Assembly (NCBI GenBank): GCA_964016875.1
Contig: OZ024720.1
Location: forward strand, 23,935,742 to 23,999,741
Length of the DNA: 64,000 nt
Direction of reading: 5' to 3'
Source: Fallopia convolvulus
Lineage: Eukaryota > Streptophyta > Magnoliopsida > Caryophyllales > Polygonaceae
Every line of letters starts with the position of its first letter. The stretch's first letter is position 1. Position numbers and translations under genes: made by a program. Under the pieces are notes generated by a model that saw only the letters and a list, made by a program, of their open reading frames with translations, made no database searches and was not told where the DNA came from. Positions 23,061 through 35,192 of the stretch are shown here, piece by piece.

Positions 23061-23953
23061 AAGAGTTCAAAAGAATTGTATTTTAAGTGATAAAAGCAAT
23101 ATGATTTTAATGTGGGCCATGATAATATTAAGAATTATTGTATTTATAATATACTATTTGTATTTGAATTTGAATTTGATTTTGATTTTGATTTTTTAAA
23201 GATGAAATTTACCACTTGTATAATAAATCAATTAGTATTTGACCAGAAAATTCAATCAAATTAATAGATGATCACAATTTAAAAATTCATAAGATACAAT
23301 CTTACAATTCTCACAAATCACAAGTAAAGATTGTATGCTATTAAACATATGTAAGATTTTATATTCATAAAAAATTCTTATGATATTGCAATCAACTAAT
23401 TACATGTTACAAATAATGATTATATGATGTTATACTCCAATAATTTGAAATGATCTCAGTTCACAAATAATAGTTTTATAGTCACATACAATATCAAGAT
23501 CATATACATAAATAAATAAAATCTTTACATTTTATTGAAGAAATATATCATTTGTGATGAATAATAATATTGGAATCCATGACTATATGAGACTATGGTA
23601 AGTAGTTCTAAAGTTATTAAAATATTCAATCATTGCTATATACTAAAGCGGAGGTTAAAATAATATATAAAATGATCTTTTTTAAATCAAGTTGATTAGT
23701 TGAAATTTAATCGAATTATTTCTAAATATTTATATTTATATATATTAAAAAGTATATTAGTTTTATTTTTGGATAATATTATTTTTTAGATAAGAATATA
23801 AGATATATATAATTCTTAAAATATCCTTTCTTATATCAATTTTTAATGATTATTTTTAGAAACGATAGGTTTTTTTTAAATAAGATATGTATAGTTTTTC
23901 TAAAATATTCTTGTTTATATCATCAGTTTGATCAAAATTTAACAAGTACAAAT

Positions 23954-25036
23954 CGCCACCTAGGATTTTCCTACGTGTCGTTCTCACGTTAAGCCACTTA
24001 TGATTTCGCCACATAGGATTTTTTTATTTTGGAAATTCATATATGTTGATATTATTTTAGGATAATATAGAAATAGGATAAATTAATCTAGAAAAGATTC
24101 TATCTAAATAAATATGTTATCTATTATATATTAGGAATTAGGATAGATCGAAAAGATTTTTATCTAAAATTAAAATAAATTATAAAACATTAGATATTGT
24201 ATATTAAGATAGATATATTAATTTAGTTTTTCCAATTAATAAATTTCTATCTATTTATATGAAAAAATTAAATTCGAATTTTATTTAAAATTAAAAAAAA
24301 ATATTTTATCTTTATTTTTTATCTATTTATGTAAAATATTTATCTAAAAAAATTTGATAAAAAATAGAATATTCAATCTAGATAATTACTTTCCTAATTT
24401 GACTTTTGATAAAAAAAAAAATTACGTTATCTTTTCCTTGATTTTCTTTTTGAATTATTTATGTAAATATAAATGATTTTCTTATCATTAGAAAATTCAT
24501 TCTTTATTTATATTTTTTCATTGTTTCTTATTAATATAATTTTAATTTTTATTCAAATTTTTTTAAGGAATTAAATTTGATAAAAAAAATTACAAGAATT
24601 TAGAGTATTTTTACCTTTTTTATATTTTTTGTTAAAGATTTTTAAAATTAAATGATTCTAATTCAAATAACTACGGTGATGATAAGTTTACTGAGGTGGT
24701 GGAGGAGGCGGAGGGAAAGGAGTTGTTGGATCATAGAATCCACCAATGGTAATATAGTATATTTGATAGTGCATCTGGTAGATGTCATGTAGTTGGCTCG
24801 CGTATTCTTGCCTCTGCCATTCTTGCTCAACATTTTAATTTGCTTGCTCAACCATGTGCCTCTCATTGGCTTGCCATTGCAATGCCATATTGTTCTGAAG
24901 ACCATAAACAGAAAGTTGCAATTGATCCATTTTTCTAGCCAAAGCATCAAATCAGTTTTCATAACAATGTAAATCATCCCCATAAGAAGTCCCATGGGCA
25001 CCAGGGGAACCACCCTACTCAAAGTGACCGAAAGGA
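23954..25036 (+). repeat. Copy B of the duplicated Helitron segment
   Basis: Matches 20,022-21,101 closely, including the antisense Athila tail. It stops at the word GACCGAAAGGA and lacks the further coding sequence kept in copy A. Differences are mainly single bases and small indels. Confidence 0.85.
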
Positions 25037-25065
25037 TTTAGAGTATTTTTACCTTTTTTATTTAT

Positions 25066-25252
25066 ATTAGAAAATTCATTCTTTATTTATATTTTTTCAT
25101 TGTTTCTTATTGAGTATAATTTTAATTTTTATTCAAATTTTTTTAAGGAATTGAATTTGATAAAAAAAAATTACAAGAATTTAGAGTATTTTTACCTTTT
25201 TTATATTTTTTGTTAAAGATTTTTAAAATTAAATGATTCTAATTCAAATAAC
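25066..25252 (+). repeat. Third partial copy of the same segment
   Basis: About 187 bases from ATTAGAAAATTCATTC to TAATTCAAATAAC repeat 24,486-24,672 directly, right after copy B. This suggests a local duplication or template switch. Confidence 0.8.
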
Positions 25253-25680
25253 TTTTATTTATAATGGGCTCAACTTAATAATTTTGGTCCCGTTTCACAT
25301 TAAATTAAGTGTAAAATTTATTTATTTTTTTACTAATAAATAAGTTTTTTTATATTAAATTAAAATCGTATTTATTAAATAAATTAAGTATTAAATTCAT
25401 GTAGAAAAATTATTAAAGCGGATGTTAGAAAAATTATTAAACGACACATGTCGCTTTTAGATTGGACTACACCACCCTTTTTTTTAAAATAATATTTTAT
25501 TTTTGGATATGATAAATTCTTATCCATGTTTTTAGAATATAGGATAGAAAATCTCATTATTAAACAATCTTTTATATTTGGATATGATAGATAGGAAGAT
25601 CATTAGGATATTTTTTATGCTATCATACAAATTCCTGAATATTTATATAATTTTTAGATAATATTTTATTTACGAAAAAT

Positions 25681-25708
25681 CCGTACAAGGTACGGGAATA
25701 CATACTAG
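25681..25708 (+). mobile_element. Helitron 3' terminus
   Basis: Hairpin CCGTACAAGGTACGG followed by GAATACATACTAG and T: the plant Helitron end (stem-loop, about 11 bases, CTRR, target T). A sister terminus lies at 26,856. The 5' part of this copy is near 25,400 (AAAGCGGATGTTAG) but its exact start is unclear. Confidence 0.75.
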
Positions 25709-26021
25709 TATAATATTCAAATGAAAAGAAATACATGTTAGATTATTAATTTTTTTAGTAAATAGGTAATGAGTGTGAACTTTTGAATCATGTATTTTTA
25801 TAATTATTTTTGGATTTTATATATTAATTTTCTTATTTATAAGTATGACAACGTTTTAATTAATATTGACCTTATTTTTACTATTAATTTTGGATTTTTT
25901 AATATAATTTTCTATATATAAGAATGACAACTCCTTAAAATTCCATCCATAAATATTTTGGGTTTTATATATTAATTTTTTTTATCAATAAACATGACAT
26001 TTAAATGTAATATTGTATACC

Positions 26022-26219
26022 AATACCCAGTTGATTTAGTGAAAAAGTGGTGCTATACTCCTTAAGTGTTGTCCAGGAGATTCGAAGTTCAAATCCCACC
26101 GGCGGCATGTATGGAGAAACTGATATTGGGAGGGTCTCCCCTAAAATTGCTCGATCCGGATGTAGAGCGGTGTCTAACCGATCGAACCGGGCGAGCCAAA
26201 AGGCAAGACCAAAAAAAAA
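26022..26219 (+). mobile_element. tRNA-derived SINE
   Basis: An A-box-like start (CAGTTGATTTAGTG) and a B-box-like word (GTTCAAATCCC at about 26,088) stand at the usual distance. A unique body follows, then an A-rich end (ACCAAAAAAAAA). Target duplication not resolved. It shares the style 'GTTCGAAGTTC.. ATGGAGAAA' with 44,168-44,300. Confidence 0.65.
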
Positions 26220-26305
26220 TTAACTAATGGCTGAGTTTTGTCCTTATAAGCAATAAAAAGTATTTGCTTATAAGCCAATAAAATATTTATTTTTTTACAT
26301 ACCTA

Positions 26306-26856
26306 TCATAACTATAACCTAAAGCGGAGGTTAAAAAAATTATTAAACGACACATGTCACTTTTAGATTGGTCCACACCATCCTTTTTTTTAAATAATCT
26401 TTTATTTTTGGATAAGATAAATTCTTATTCATGTTTTTAGAATATAGGATAGAAAATCCCATTATTAAACAAGCTTTTATTTTTGGATATGATAGATAGG
26501 AAGATCATTAGGATATTTTTTATGCTATCGTACAAATTCTAGAATATTTATTGTATTAGATGAATCATTTTTTAAATAAGATATCTTAATTGAATAGTTA
26601 TCTTTGTAACCGTATATTACTAGCAATTTCCTTGCCAATTAGGTTATTATTATAATCCAATTATTTGTTACCTTATATAAAAAGATCTTGATTAGTTATA
26701 TGATAATTGTCTTATCGTTTTACGCAGATCATAACAAAAATTTATATTTAAGCATTTACATGATATTTTTCTCGGATAATAAATATATTTAAAAATATTT
26801 TATTATTGATATTTTATTTAAGCAAAATCCGTACAAGGTACAGGAATACATACTAG
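26306..26856 (+). mobile_element. Non-autonomous Helitron, 551 bp
   Basis: Starts A|TCATAACTATAACC with AAAGCGGAGGTT, ends with hairpin CCGTACAAGGTAC and ATACATACTAG|T. No coding sequence. The body resembles the copy that ends at 25,708. Confidence 0.7.
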
Positions 26857-27036
26857 TTTCATATGTGACCAATAAGAAGATGAAAAAAATTACACATTTA
26901 TACATAATCATTTAATAAAATAAAACAGTTAGTTATATATACATTATTTCCTAACAAATTTATATATATAAAAAACTTTATTATAACTTTAATCACAATA
27001 AAGGAAACATATTATATGTTTTAGGAAATTTATATA

Positions 27037-27875
27037 TCTATAACTATATATTAAAGCTATATCTTTTCGAGCCACCAGAACGATTCTGGTCCTACCTCAT
27101 ATTTAAAAATTTTCTATTATTATAACTTCTTTCTATTAAATTCTTTTTTAACCATTTAAATTTATCTCTAACATGAAAACAAATATCTATTTAGTATAAA
27201 AATATCTTTTGAAAGCTTCCTTATACAAGTATTTAAAACTAAAGATATATATCTTTTGATGAATTTATTTATACATATATATTGATTTTCTTTTATAATA
27301 AAAAATTAATGATAAATATTTATAATGTTTAAAATTAATAAAAATAGATAATAAAATAACTAATAGATAAATTGAATTTTTTTTAATTTCTAAATTTACA
27401 TACATAGAAAGTAATAAAATATAAATAATAAAATATTTAATCTTATCTAATCTTTACTTTATCGAACTAAAAAATGAGTTTGATCCCATTAAATTTTAAA
27501 TATTTTATATAATTAAATTATCATTATCTCTTATATTTTATTATATCTTATTTATTATGTTAACTATTTTTCTTAAATTATTATCTCTTCCATATTTGAA
27601 TATATAAATTTTTTATTCATATTTGATCTTCTTTTTTTATTTACATATGTATGAATTTTCATCAAGAAAAAGAGAATGTAATTATTTTATCTTAATAATA
27701 TATCTTCATTCTCAACATTAAATGTAATCATTCATATTAAAAAAATTTATACATTTTACGAGTAATAAATTATTTATATTAAAAATTATACTTTATTTTT
27801 ATTTATTAATATCTTATTTATAATGTTTATAAAATACCGAATCATAGTCATACATGGTATGACGAGTACAACTAA
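27037..27875 (+). mobile_element. Non-autonomous Helitron, 839 bp
   Basis: Starts A|TCTATAACTATATATTAAAG, followed by GAGCCACCAGAACGATTCTGG, a subterminal inverted word shared with the copies at 28.1 and 28.3 kb. Ends with hairpin GTCATACATGGTATGAC and GAGTACAACTAA|T. No coding sequence. Confidence 0.75.
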
Positions 27876-28074
27876 TTTTTGCTACTGCTTTTTCCCAAAA
27901 TAAAACCAAGCTTACGTGTTTTACAACTAAACAATATGTATTTACCAAAAAAAAGAGAACATATCGTATTTTTACTACATATATGAATATGACTATATGA
28001 GAGATTAAATTTTATATTTCCTTGAGCCATAATTTTTACGGTTAACAAAAAAAATATTGCATGAATATCATCTA

Positions 28075-28771
28075 TCTATAATTATATATTAAAGATGTCC
28101 CTTTTCGAGCGATCAGAAAGATTCTGGCCCCACATCGTATTTACAAAACTAATTTTTATTCTTAATATTTTAACTTTTTTCTACTAAATTCTTCTTTAAC
28201 TATTTCTATATTTAACATCAAACAATTATCTATTTAGTATAACAATATCTTTTCAAAACTTCCTTATACAAATATCTATAACTATATATTAAAGTTGAAC
28301 CTTTTTCGAGCCACCAGAACGATTCTGGCCCCACCTCATATTTAAAAATTAATTTTTATTCTTTTATTATAACTTCTTTCTATTTATTTTTTTAACTATT
28401 TAAATATATCTCTAACATCAAACAAATACCTATTTAATATAACAATATCTTTTGAAAACTTCCTTATACAAGTATTTAAAATTAAAGATAAAATATTTAA
28501 AATATTTTAGAATAAATATAAATCTTTTAGCATATATCTTTTGACGAATTTATTTATATATATATATAATAATAAAATATTTGATTAAAAAATTATACAT
28601 TCTACGAGCAATAAATTACTCAAAAGTTTATATTATATTTTAATTAATTTACTTATTAATATCCTATTTATAATGTCTATAAAATATCGAATCGTAGTCG
28701 TACATGACTACATAGTACGACGAGAACTAATATCGAATCGTACTCGTACATGGTACGACGGGTAAAACTAG
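28075..28771 (+). mobile_element. Helitron interrupted by a second Helitron
   Basis: Starts A|TCTATAATTATATATTAAAG. Its 3' end is the hairpin CGTACATGGTACG plus ACGGGTAAAACTAG|T at 28,771. The second Helitron (28,275-28,730) sits between A 28,274 and T 28,731, so only about 40 bases of the outer 3' end follow it. Confidence 0.65.
28275..28730 (+). mobile_element. Nested Helitron, 456 bp
   Basis: Starts A|TCTATAACTATATATTAAAG, ends GTACGACGAGAACTAA|T. It lies inside a related copy, which puts two Helitron 3' ends about 40 bases apart. Confidence 0.65.
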
Positions 28772-28919
28772 TATATCCTTATATATAATTCTTTTACTCT
28801 TACTTTATTTAATTACTAAAATTAACAATCTTTACAACTATAAAAACTCTCCCTCTCAAGAACAATAAATGTTCTATTTTTTGTATGTAAACTAATTATC
28901 CTACTAATATATCCTATTA

Positions 28920-29895
28920 GCCCTTGTTTGGTACAACTCCTGAAATCGGATTGGAATCAGGAATCAGAATGAGCCATTCTTGAGGTGTGTTGTTTGGTAT
29001 ACTGTTGGAATGAGTCATTCCTGAAAGTTGTTGTAGTTTGGAATGAGGAATCAAATTATGTTTGATAATTAAAATGTATTTTTCTATTCGTACTAAATAT
29101 TTAAATATAACTATTATCAAAGTTCATCCGTACATATCATTTTGCATAGCCACTGTTGAAATTTTCAATCTATAACTAAAGTTCATAAAATATTTACAAG
29201 ATAATAGAAAATAAAATAGTCAATCATAAATAGAGGAGGAAAAAACATATAAAATTCTAAGATAAATTATGGTAAGAGAAAAATTCCAATAAGAGACAAA
29301 TAAAATAAAATTCGAAAGTGATTTTGGCAACTAAAATAGCATAGTCAAATGCCCTTCTATATAAGAAGGAACAAAGTCTAGGGACAAATTCAATACAACC
29401 CCAAATTGATAAATTAGAAAATAATCTAGCAGTATATGCATTATATTGTTCATCCCTAAATTCAGTACAACCCCCAAATTGATAAATTCAGTACAACCGT
29501 ATGAATTCATTACAGCCCAACCAACATATATATACCCTAGGTTTTTGGCAAGGAATGACGACAACGGAGGTATAAAATAACTTTGCAAGGAACGACGATA
29601 ACGGAGGCTACAGGAAGACGCCGAAACGTTGTCGGAGTGTTGAGCACTGTCGCTGGACTTTAGTGCGTATGAAATGAGAATGTTGGAGAGATTGGGAGAG
29701 GCAATACAATATTGGGGGTTTATGTTGTAATGGGTCATACCCTAGGTTTTTGGTTGGAATCAAGTTCTTCTTTTGGTTTGGAGTGGCCCATTTCAAGGAA
29801 TGAAAGTGATTCCAATTTCTTTGTCTAACCAAACACAAATCCCAGAATGATCCATTCCAATTACTCATTCCACAGGAATTGTACCAAACGAGGCC
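28920..29895. mobile_element. Non-autonomous PIF/Harbinger element, 976 bp
   Basis: Target duplication TTA at 28917-28919 and 29896-29898. Inverted ends GCCCTTGTTTGGTACAACTC and (opposite strand) GGCCTCGTTTGGTACAATTC. The trinucleotide TTA and these ends fit PIF/Harbinger. Subterminal words such as CATTCC and GGAATGA repeat inward. No transposase; short open stretches inside (29.3-29.9 kb, minus) show no motif. Confidence 0.85.
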
Positions 29896-30244
29896 TTAGA
29901 TTTACACATTTTTCTCCTTCTTGAAATAATAATCAAAAAATATTCTAAAATACAAAAAACCTCTAATAAATATTGAAAAATATTATTAAAGTTAATAACA
30001 CTTCTTTCTTAGTACTTAAATGCATAAATGGTTTCATATTTCTCAATCGATCAATATCAATAAAAATGAATTTAAATTATAATCTAACTAAACATAGAAA
30101 AATATAAGCAAGTTGGTTTTATGAAAATGTCAAAATTAAACATGTTCCACAAAACATCACAACTAAAATACACGACCCTAAAAATATAAAGGAGGAAAAA
30201 ATATAACATGACATCAATTATAATCATACAACTATATACTTATA

Positions 30245-30542
30245 GAGTTTGGTTCAAATGAAACAAACTCTTATCCTAAAACGAACTCTTATCCTAAAAC
30301 GAATGCACTTTTTATAGTTAGTAGTGCACTTTTCATAATTCAGAGTGCACTTTTTCGCATTTGTAATTTTCGTACTTTTTAGTGCACTTTTCAAATTTTT
30401 TAGTGCACTTTTTCGTAATGCACTTTTTGTATTTTTCAATGCACTTTTATATGAAAAGTGCATTACTAACTATGAAAAGTGCATTCGTTTTAGGATAAGA
30501 GTTCGTTTTAGGATAAGAGTTTGTTTCATTTGAACCAAACTC
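30245..30542. mobile_element. Mutator-type MITE, copy 1
   Basis: 298 bp with a perfect 10-bp target duplication TATACTTATA (30235-30244 and 30543-30552). Ends GAGTTTGGTTCAAATGAAAC are inverted and over 60 bp long. Each end can fold on itself, since GAGTTTG pairs with CAAACTC. The inside repeats the word AGTGCACTTTT. A 9-11 bp duplication fits the Mutator superfamily. Confidence 0.92.
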
Positions 30543-30796
30543 TATACTTATATCTATATGCTTAAACTTTCATAAAGAAATGCTTACGACTCATAATATA
30601 TTTTTCCTGCACTAAATCAACCATTCAAAATTAAGGTTTAAATCCAAAATATATTAAGGTTTAAATCCAATTTCCTTTCATTACTTTTTTTTTCCATCAA
30701 ATCACATATATATTTTGCATTTCTATTCTAATTCAAATAATATACATATTTATCTATGTCCGCTTAAAATATTAATAACCATAGACATGAAATTTA

Positions 30797-30828
30797 ATCC
30801 CGTCCATCGAACGGGACAAGCCATCTAG
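30797..30828 (+). mobile_element. Helitron 3' terminus
   Basis: Hairpin CCCGTCCATCGAACGGG then ACAAGCCATCTAG|T. The matching 5' end was not identified; MITE copy 1 may sit inside this Helitron. Confidence 0.7.
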
Positions 30829-31787
30829 TACAATTAATTTTTATCTCCTTTCCATTAATATATAATTTTATTAGCTAAATCTTTTACATAAGTACAACCA
30901 AAATTACGGCTTTCCGTTAATATACAATTTTATTATCTAGATGATAAAGTATTTTTTTTACGAATTTAATTTTTCATTATCTTTTACTTTTATTCACATA
31001 TAAGTTTTTTTTAAATTATTTTTTTCACATAAATATTTTATGTGCAAACAATAAGTAGACAGAATTATACTCCCTCCGCTAAGGTAAACATGTCGTTTTA
31101 GAGTTTGTCTTAAAAATTAAGAATATCGCTTAATTGACTAAAATATCCCCAATTTTATTAAGATCTCTTACCTTATTTTGTAGATTTATGTGAATATTTT
31201 TAATTAATAGAGATTATTGAAAAAATGGGTCAAAATAAGTAAAATGACAACTTTTATTTAACAAGAAAATTAAGCTAGAATGACAAGTTTACCTTAATGA
31301 AGGGAGTATTTTTTTTTATGAAATTTATATATTTTGTCTATTTCTTTTTTCCTAAATGAAACCAAGATTAAGTTTTTTGTAACAAAATATACATTACGTA
31401 TTTACCAAAAAATAGACAACAGATTGCATTTTTACGATAGGTAGGGAATACATATATGAGTGAGAGATTAAATTTATTTTCCTTAAACCATAATTTTTAA
31501 GATTCATGATAAAAATATTACTTGGATATTTTATATCCTTATATGTCATTCTCTTAAAAATTATGGATATGCTTTTAAACCCTAAAAAAGATAACAAGTT
31601 ATCATATATCCATATATATTTTCTCTTACGTAATTATTAATTTAATTTTTCTTAAACCTTATAAAAGTTATAAATTTTTATTATAAATACTTGACATTCT
31701 CTTACGAAAATACAACACATCTCCTCCTTATCATCTTTTGGTAAAACCTTCTTCTATTATATGTTTTCCTATTTAACATATTATCCT
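30829..31787. other. AT-rich intergenic stretch
   Basis: No gene seen. Only AT-rich sequence with short direct words is present. The strand-symmetric words AAGGTAAACATGTCGTTTTAG (31,080) and TGACAAGTTTACCTTAATG (31,280) hint at a further small inverted-repeat element of about 220 bp, not resolved. Confidence 0.4.
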
Positions 31788-31797
31788 ATTAAACTAT

Positions 31798-32096
31798 GAG
31801 TTTGTTTCAAATGAAACAAACTCTTATCCTAAATCGAACTCTTATCCTAAAACGAATGCACTTTTCATAGTTAGTAATGCACTTTTCATATAAAAGTGCA
31901 TTGAAAAATACAAAAAGTGCATTACGAAAAAGTGCACTAAAAAAATTTGAAAAGTGCACTAAAAAGTACGAAAAGTACAAATGCGAAAAAGTGCACTCCG
32001 AAGTAGGAAAAGTGCACTACTAACTACAAAAAGTGCATTCGTTTTAGGATAAGAGTTCGTTTTAGGATAAGTGTTTGTTTCATTTGAACCAAACTC
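31798..32096. mobile_element. Mutator-type MITE, copy 2 (inverted relative to copy 1)
   Basis: 299 bp with a perfect 10-bp target duplication ATTAAACTAT (31788-31797 and 32097-32106). Same terminal and internal words as copy 1 but reversed. The two copies lie 1.3 kb apart in opposite orientation. Confidence 0.92.
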
Positions 32097-32582
32097 ATTA
32101 AACTATATACTGTGATAACCTATTTTATGTGTTGGTCTACACGAAAGTCATCTTACATTCTTTAAAAGTTTTAACTTTTCGAGCCACCACTTTTATTCTA
32201 GGCCCGCCTTATATTTAAAATCTTTTTTGTATAAATGTAGCTTTCTAATGAAATTATTTTCTATCTATTTATATAAAAAAATAAAATTCGAATTTTAATT
32301 AAAAATAATAAAAAATGATTTTATCATTATCTTTTTATCTATTTATGTAAAAGACTTATCTTAAATCAAATTTTGATAAAAAAATTTTAATATCTAGATA
32401 AGAACTTGCCTAAATTGAATTTTGATTAAAATAAATTACAACTTATTCATGTAAATATAGAAGTCTTTTTATCATTAAAAATTTAATCTTTTTTTTATCC
32501 AAAAGGGGGATTATCCCTTTATTGATCATAATAGTAATTAGCATTACATATGGTCACTCATCCAGTTATCGATCTTTAGGGC

Positions 32583-33041
32583 TCATTAAATTTCTCACTA
32601 AAAGTGAAGTCACATTTAAAGAGGAATTATTAAATTCCTCGCCAAAAGCAACATTTAGCGAGGAAAATAAACTTCTCGGTAAAATTGAAGTCACATTTAA
32701 CAGGAAACCATTAAATTCCTCGCCAAAATCTACATTTAGCGAGGAAAATAAATTTCTCGCTAAAAGTGAAGTCATATTTAAAGAGGAATTGTTAAATTCC
32801 TCGCCAAAAGCAACATTTAACGAGGAAAATAAATTTCTCGCTAAAAGTGAAGTCACATTTAAAGAGGAATCACTAAATTCCTCGCTAAAAGAAACATTTA
32901 GCGAGGAAGATAAATTTCTCGCTAAAACTGAAGTCACATTTAAAGAGAAATCATTAAATTCCTCGCCAAAAACCACATTTGGCGAGGAAAATAAATTTCT
33001 CGCTAAAAAATTGGTCGCAGAAAAGCCTTTCTGTTGTAGTG
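32583..33041. mobile_element. CACTA element end with 81-bp subterminal repeat
   Basis: The right end reads on the opposite strand CACTACAACAGAAAGGC, a standard CACTA terminus, ending at 33041; a 3-bp target (ACA) may follow. Inside it about five and a half 81-bp units contain AAATTCCTCGCCAAAA and AGCGAGGAAAATAAATT, i.e. short inverted GCGAGG/CCTCGC words. The units give open frames on both strands because 81 divides by three; I do not regard them as genes. The other end of the element is not found. Confidence 0.75.
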
Positions 33042-33541
33042 ACACGACCATGGCTAGACGCCTCTTCGCCACCGACAATCATTGCACATGATCGTGTCGG
33101 TTACGCTGCCAACACAGAGAAAACGATACCATTTCTTTTACGAGAAAACATTTGGAATGGAAAGCGCATCACATCATGCAAGAAAACATTTCACAAGGAA
33201 AACATACATTCAGGACTAATTCCCAAAACCAATCTCACAATCACGGCATGAAATCTAACAAGACTAGAATAAAGTCGAGCAAGTCGAGAACAACTTACCT
33301 CGAAGGTGAACACAAACATGTATCGAAAGAAAGGAAGCTCGAACAAGTCACACATGAACGTTATCGACTCCTACCAATTCAATAACCAAAACTATAACAC
33401 CCGAAGAGCAAGTGAAGCATAACTTAACACTCCAAAAGACTAAGAGTTCTTTCTAACTTTGACATTATCGATTCTGGTTCACAACTTACAAGTTCCAAAT
33501 AACCCTCGCTTTGTCCCACGTTCCATTCTAATCTAGATCAC

Positions 33542-33953
33542 TGTTTGAGCCAAAATTTACCAAAGGTAGGACTTCGGCCTAGATCGGGCCTTGATCAAGT
33601 AAACCGAGAAGAACACGAACGAGAATGTGTTTGTATTGATGTGGAAATCACGAGAAGTTATGTGAATGAATTGTGTCCTCTGCCCTTAAGGATTACATCG
33701 ACTTATATAGCTCCTTAGGGCATATTCTATCTTAGTCAAAGATATTATCTTATCCCTAACTAACAAATCCTTGCTTATTTCTATCTTATAACGGATACAA
33801 TCTTGAGAGGAATCTATCTCGTAACAAACATATCTTGGACCTTCTTTCTTCCAACCGACTTAGCCAGTCCCGAAGATCTTCCGTAGCTCTAGATGCGTTG
33901 GAGATTTCCTGACTATGGGATGACGCTTCTTTGCCTAAAACCTGGATCCAACA
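33542..33953 (-). repeat. 3' LTR of the Tat-like element
   Basis: On the minus strand it starts TGTTGGATCCAGG and ends GGCTCAAACA. Differs from the partner by about a dozen substitutions and a 5-bp indel (around 33,865), roughly 3 percent by eye. Confidence 0.9.
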
Positions 33954-34195
33954 ATACCCCTAAATGCAATTTCAAAATTTAAACTTCAAATTTCGAAAAT
34001 TGAGTTTAAGTTGAAAAGACGTTTGGAGACGCTTTGGAAAACGGGATTTGCTTCTGCTGCCTTTTCTTAATGACCTGAGAGGTTCCTTTTTTGCCATCAT
34101 TTCGCCTTCGTCTTCTTTCCTTCCCAATCTCGCTCTCGACTTCTCAAGTAACGCTCTGTCCTTCTTCCTCTTCGGTTTTGCTCCACTCGATTTCC

Positions 34196-35192
34196 ATGGC
34201 CAACCCCTCGCCCTTCACTTCTTCTTTAGCCCTAGGTTCCCAAGACCTTTACCGTTGCGAAATGACGCCGGAGGAGATCGCTGAATGGATCTCCTTTGGC
34301 GGCTTTCCTAAGGGGAGGTGCTTCCACGCCCAGTTCCTTGGTGAAGAAGTCTCCTGCGTTGAAGCGAAAAAGGGTTGAAGATTCTCAAACCTCGCCTGTT
34401 GTCAAGAAGAAGGAGCCCAAGGATCTTCTCAGCACTTTCGGGGATACTTTGCTTCCAAATGTCAAACTGGACTTCCAAGCCCTAACCCCAGACGCCGCAT
34501 TCAGCCACGTTGGCGCGACGCTAAGAATGGTAGGTTCGCTTATCTGAGGCTTTAGATATTCGTTACCGTTTCGTTGGTATTTCTTTGGCGCTCGCTCGCC
34601 TTTTGTTTGGTTTATGTCGGGATTATCCTCATTCTTCCACTTTCCCTTGTTGTAGGCTTTCCAAGAGCTAATGGCCACCAATGGTCGTTGTCAAGAGGAA
34701 ATGAGGGCACTGCAAGAGAAGGAGAAGCAAGCGAGGGACTCGGCTGCCTCAACGGATAGGAAGGCTCGCAAACTCCAATCGTTGGTGGACTCTTTGAAGG
34801 TTCAGGTGGAGGATCAGTCCGAGAAGGCATCGCTCGAGGCGAGGGCGGTTGAGGCGAAGACGGAGGTAAAGGGCTTCTCCTAGGTGGTAATGAATGTGGC
34901 GGCGTACTACACGATGAAGTCTCAAGTGGAGCTGCTGCAGGACCTCGCTGACGGCAAGAGCGCCAATTGGGATCTGAAGGCGCAACAAGAGGTCTTGCAG
35001 AAGTATTACCTCGCCTGCAACCCCCCTCCCGGAAAGGAGTATTTGGAGGCCGAAGACCAGGAGGAGGATGCCAGCTCCCCGAACAAGGAAGAGGAGAAAG
35101 ACGGCGATGATGGGGCCCCAATCAACAAAGAGGGAGGTGGTCAGAAGGCCTCAGATAGGGAGGAGCCCTCGACCCCAGCCGACAATCAGTAG
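34196..35192 (+). pseudogene. Antisense gene of the Tat-like element (coiled-coil protein)
   Basis: Start ATG 34196. A frameshift near 34,335 leads into a Lys/Arg-rich part (SPALKRKRVEDSQ), and an exon ends at donor GTAGGT near 34,530. The second exon follows the acceptor TTGTTGTAG near 34,656, with a Gln/Glu/Lys-rich coiled coil (EEMRALQEKEKQARD). A TAG at 34881-34883 breaks the frame, which continues to an acidic tail and a stop at 35192. It has no domain I can name. Its position and strand match the antisense extra ORFs of Tat retrotransposons, whose role is unknown. GC content is higher than in the surroundings. Confidence 0.6.

Noticed and set aside
26022..26219. Functional tRNA gene
   Set aside because: Box-like words are present but no cloverleaf forms, and an A-tail follows; it is a SINE.
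30254..30533. Lys-rich open frames in the 30.2-kb MITE
   Set aside because: They come from the repeated AGTGCACTTTT word and inverted ends of a non-coding MITE.
32583..33010. CRISPR-like array
   Set aside because: Units are contiguous tandem repeats without unique spacers and end at a CACTA terminus.
32522..33091. Long open frames on both strands encoding a 27-residue repeat
   Set aside because: The 81-bp subterminal repeat of a CACTA element is divisible by three, so open frames arise on both strands without selection.
34612..35121. 169-codon Pro-rich open frame on the minus strand
   Set aside because: It overlaps the plus-strand coiled-coil exon, which has better codon structure and splice sites; the minus frame is a shadow of GC-rich coding DNA.
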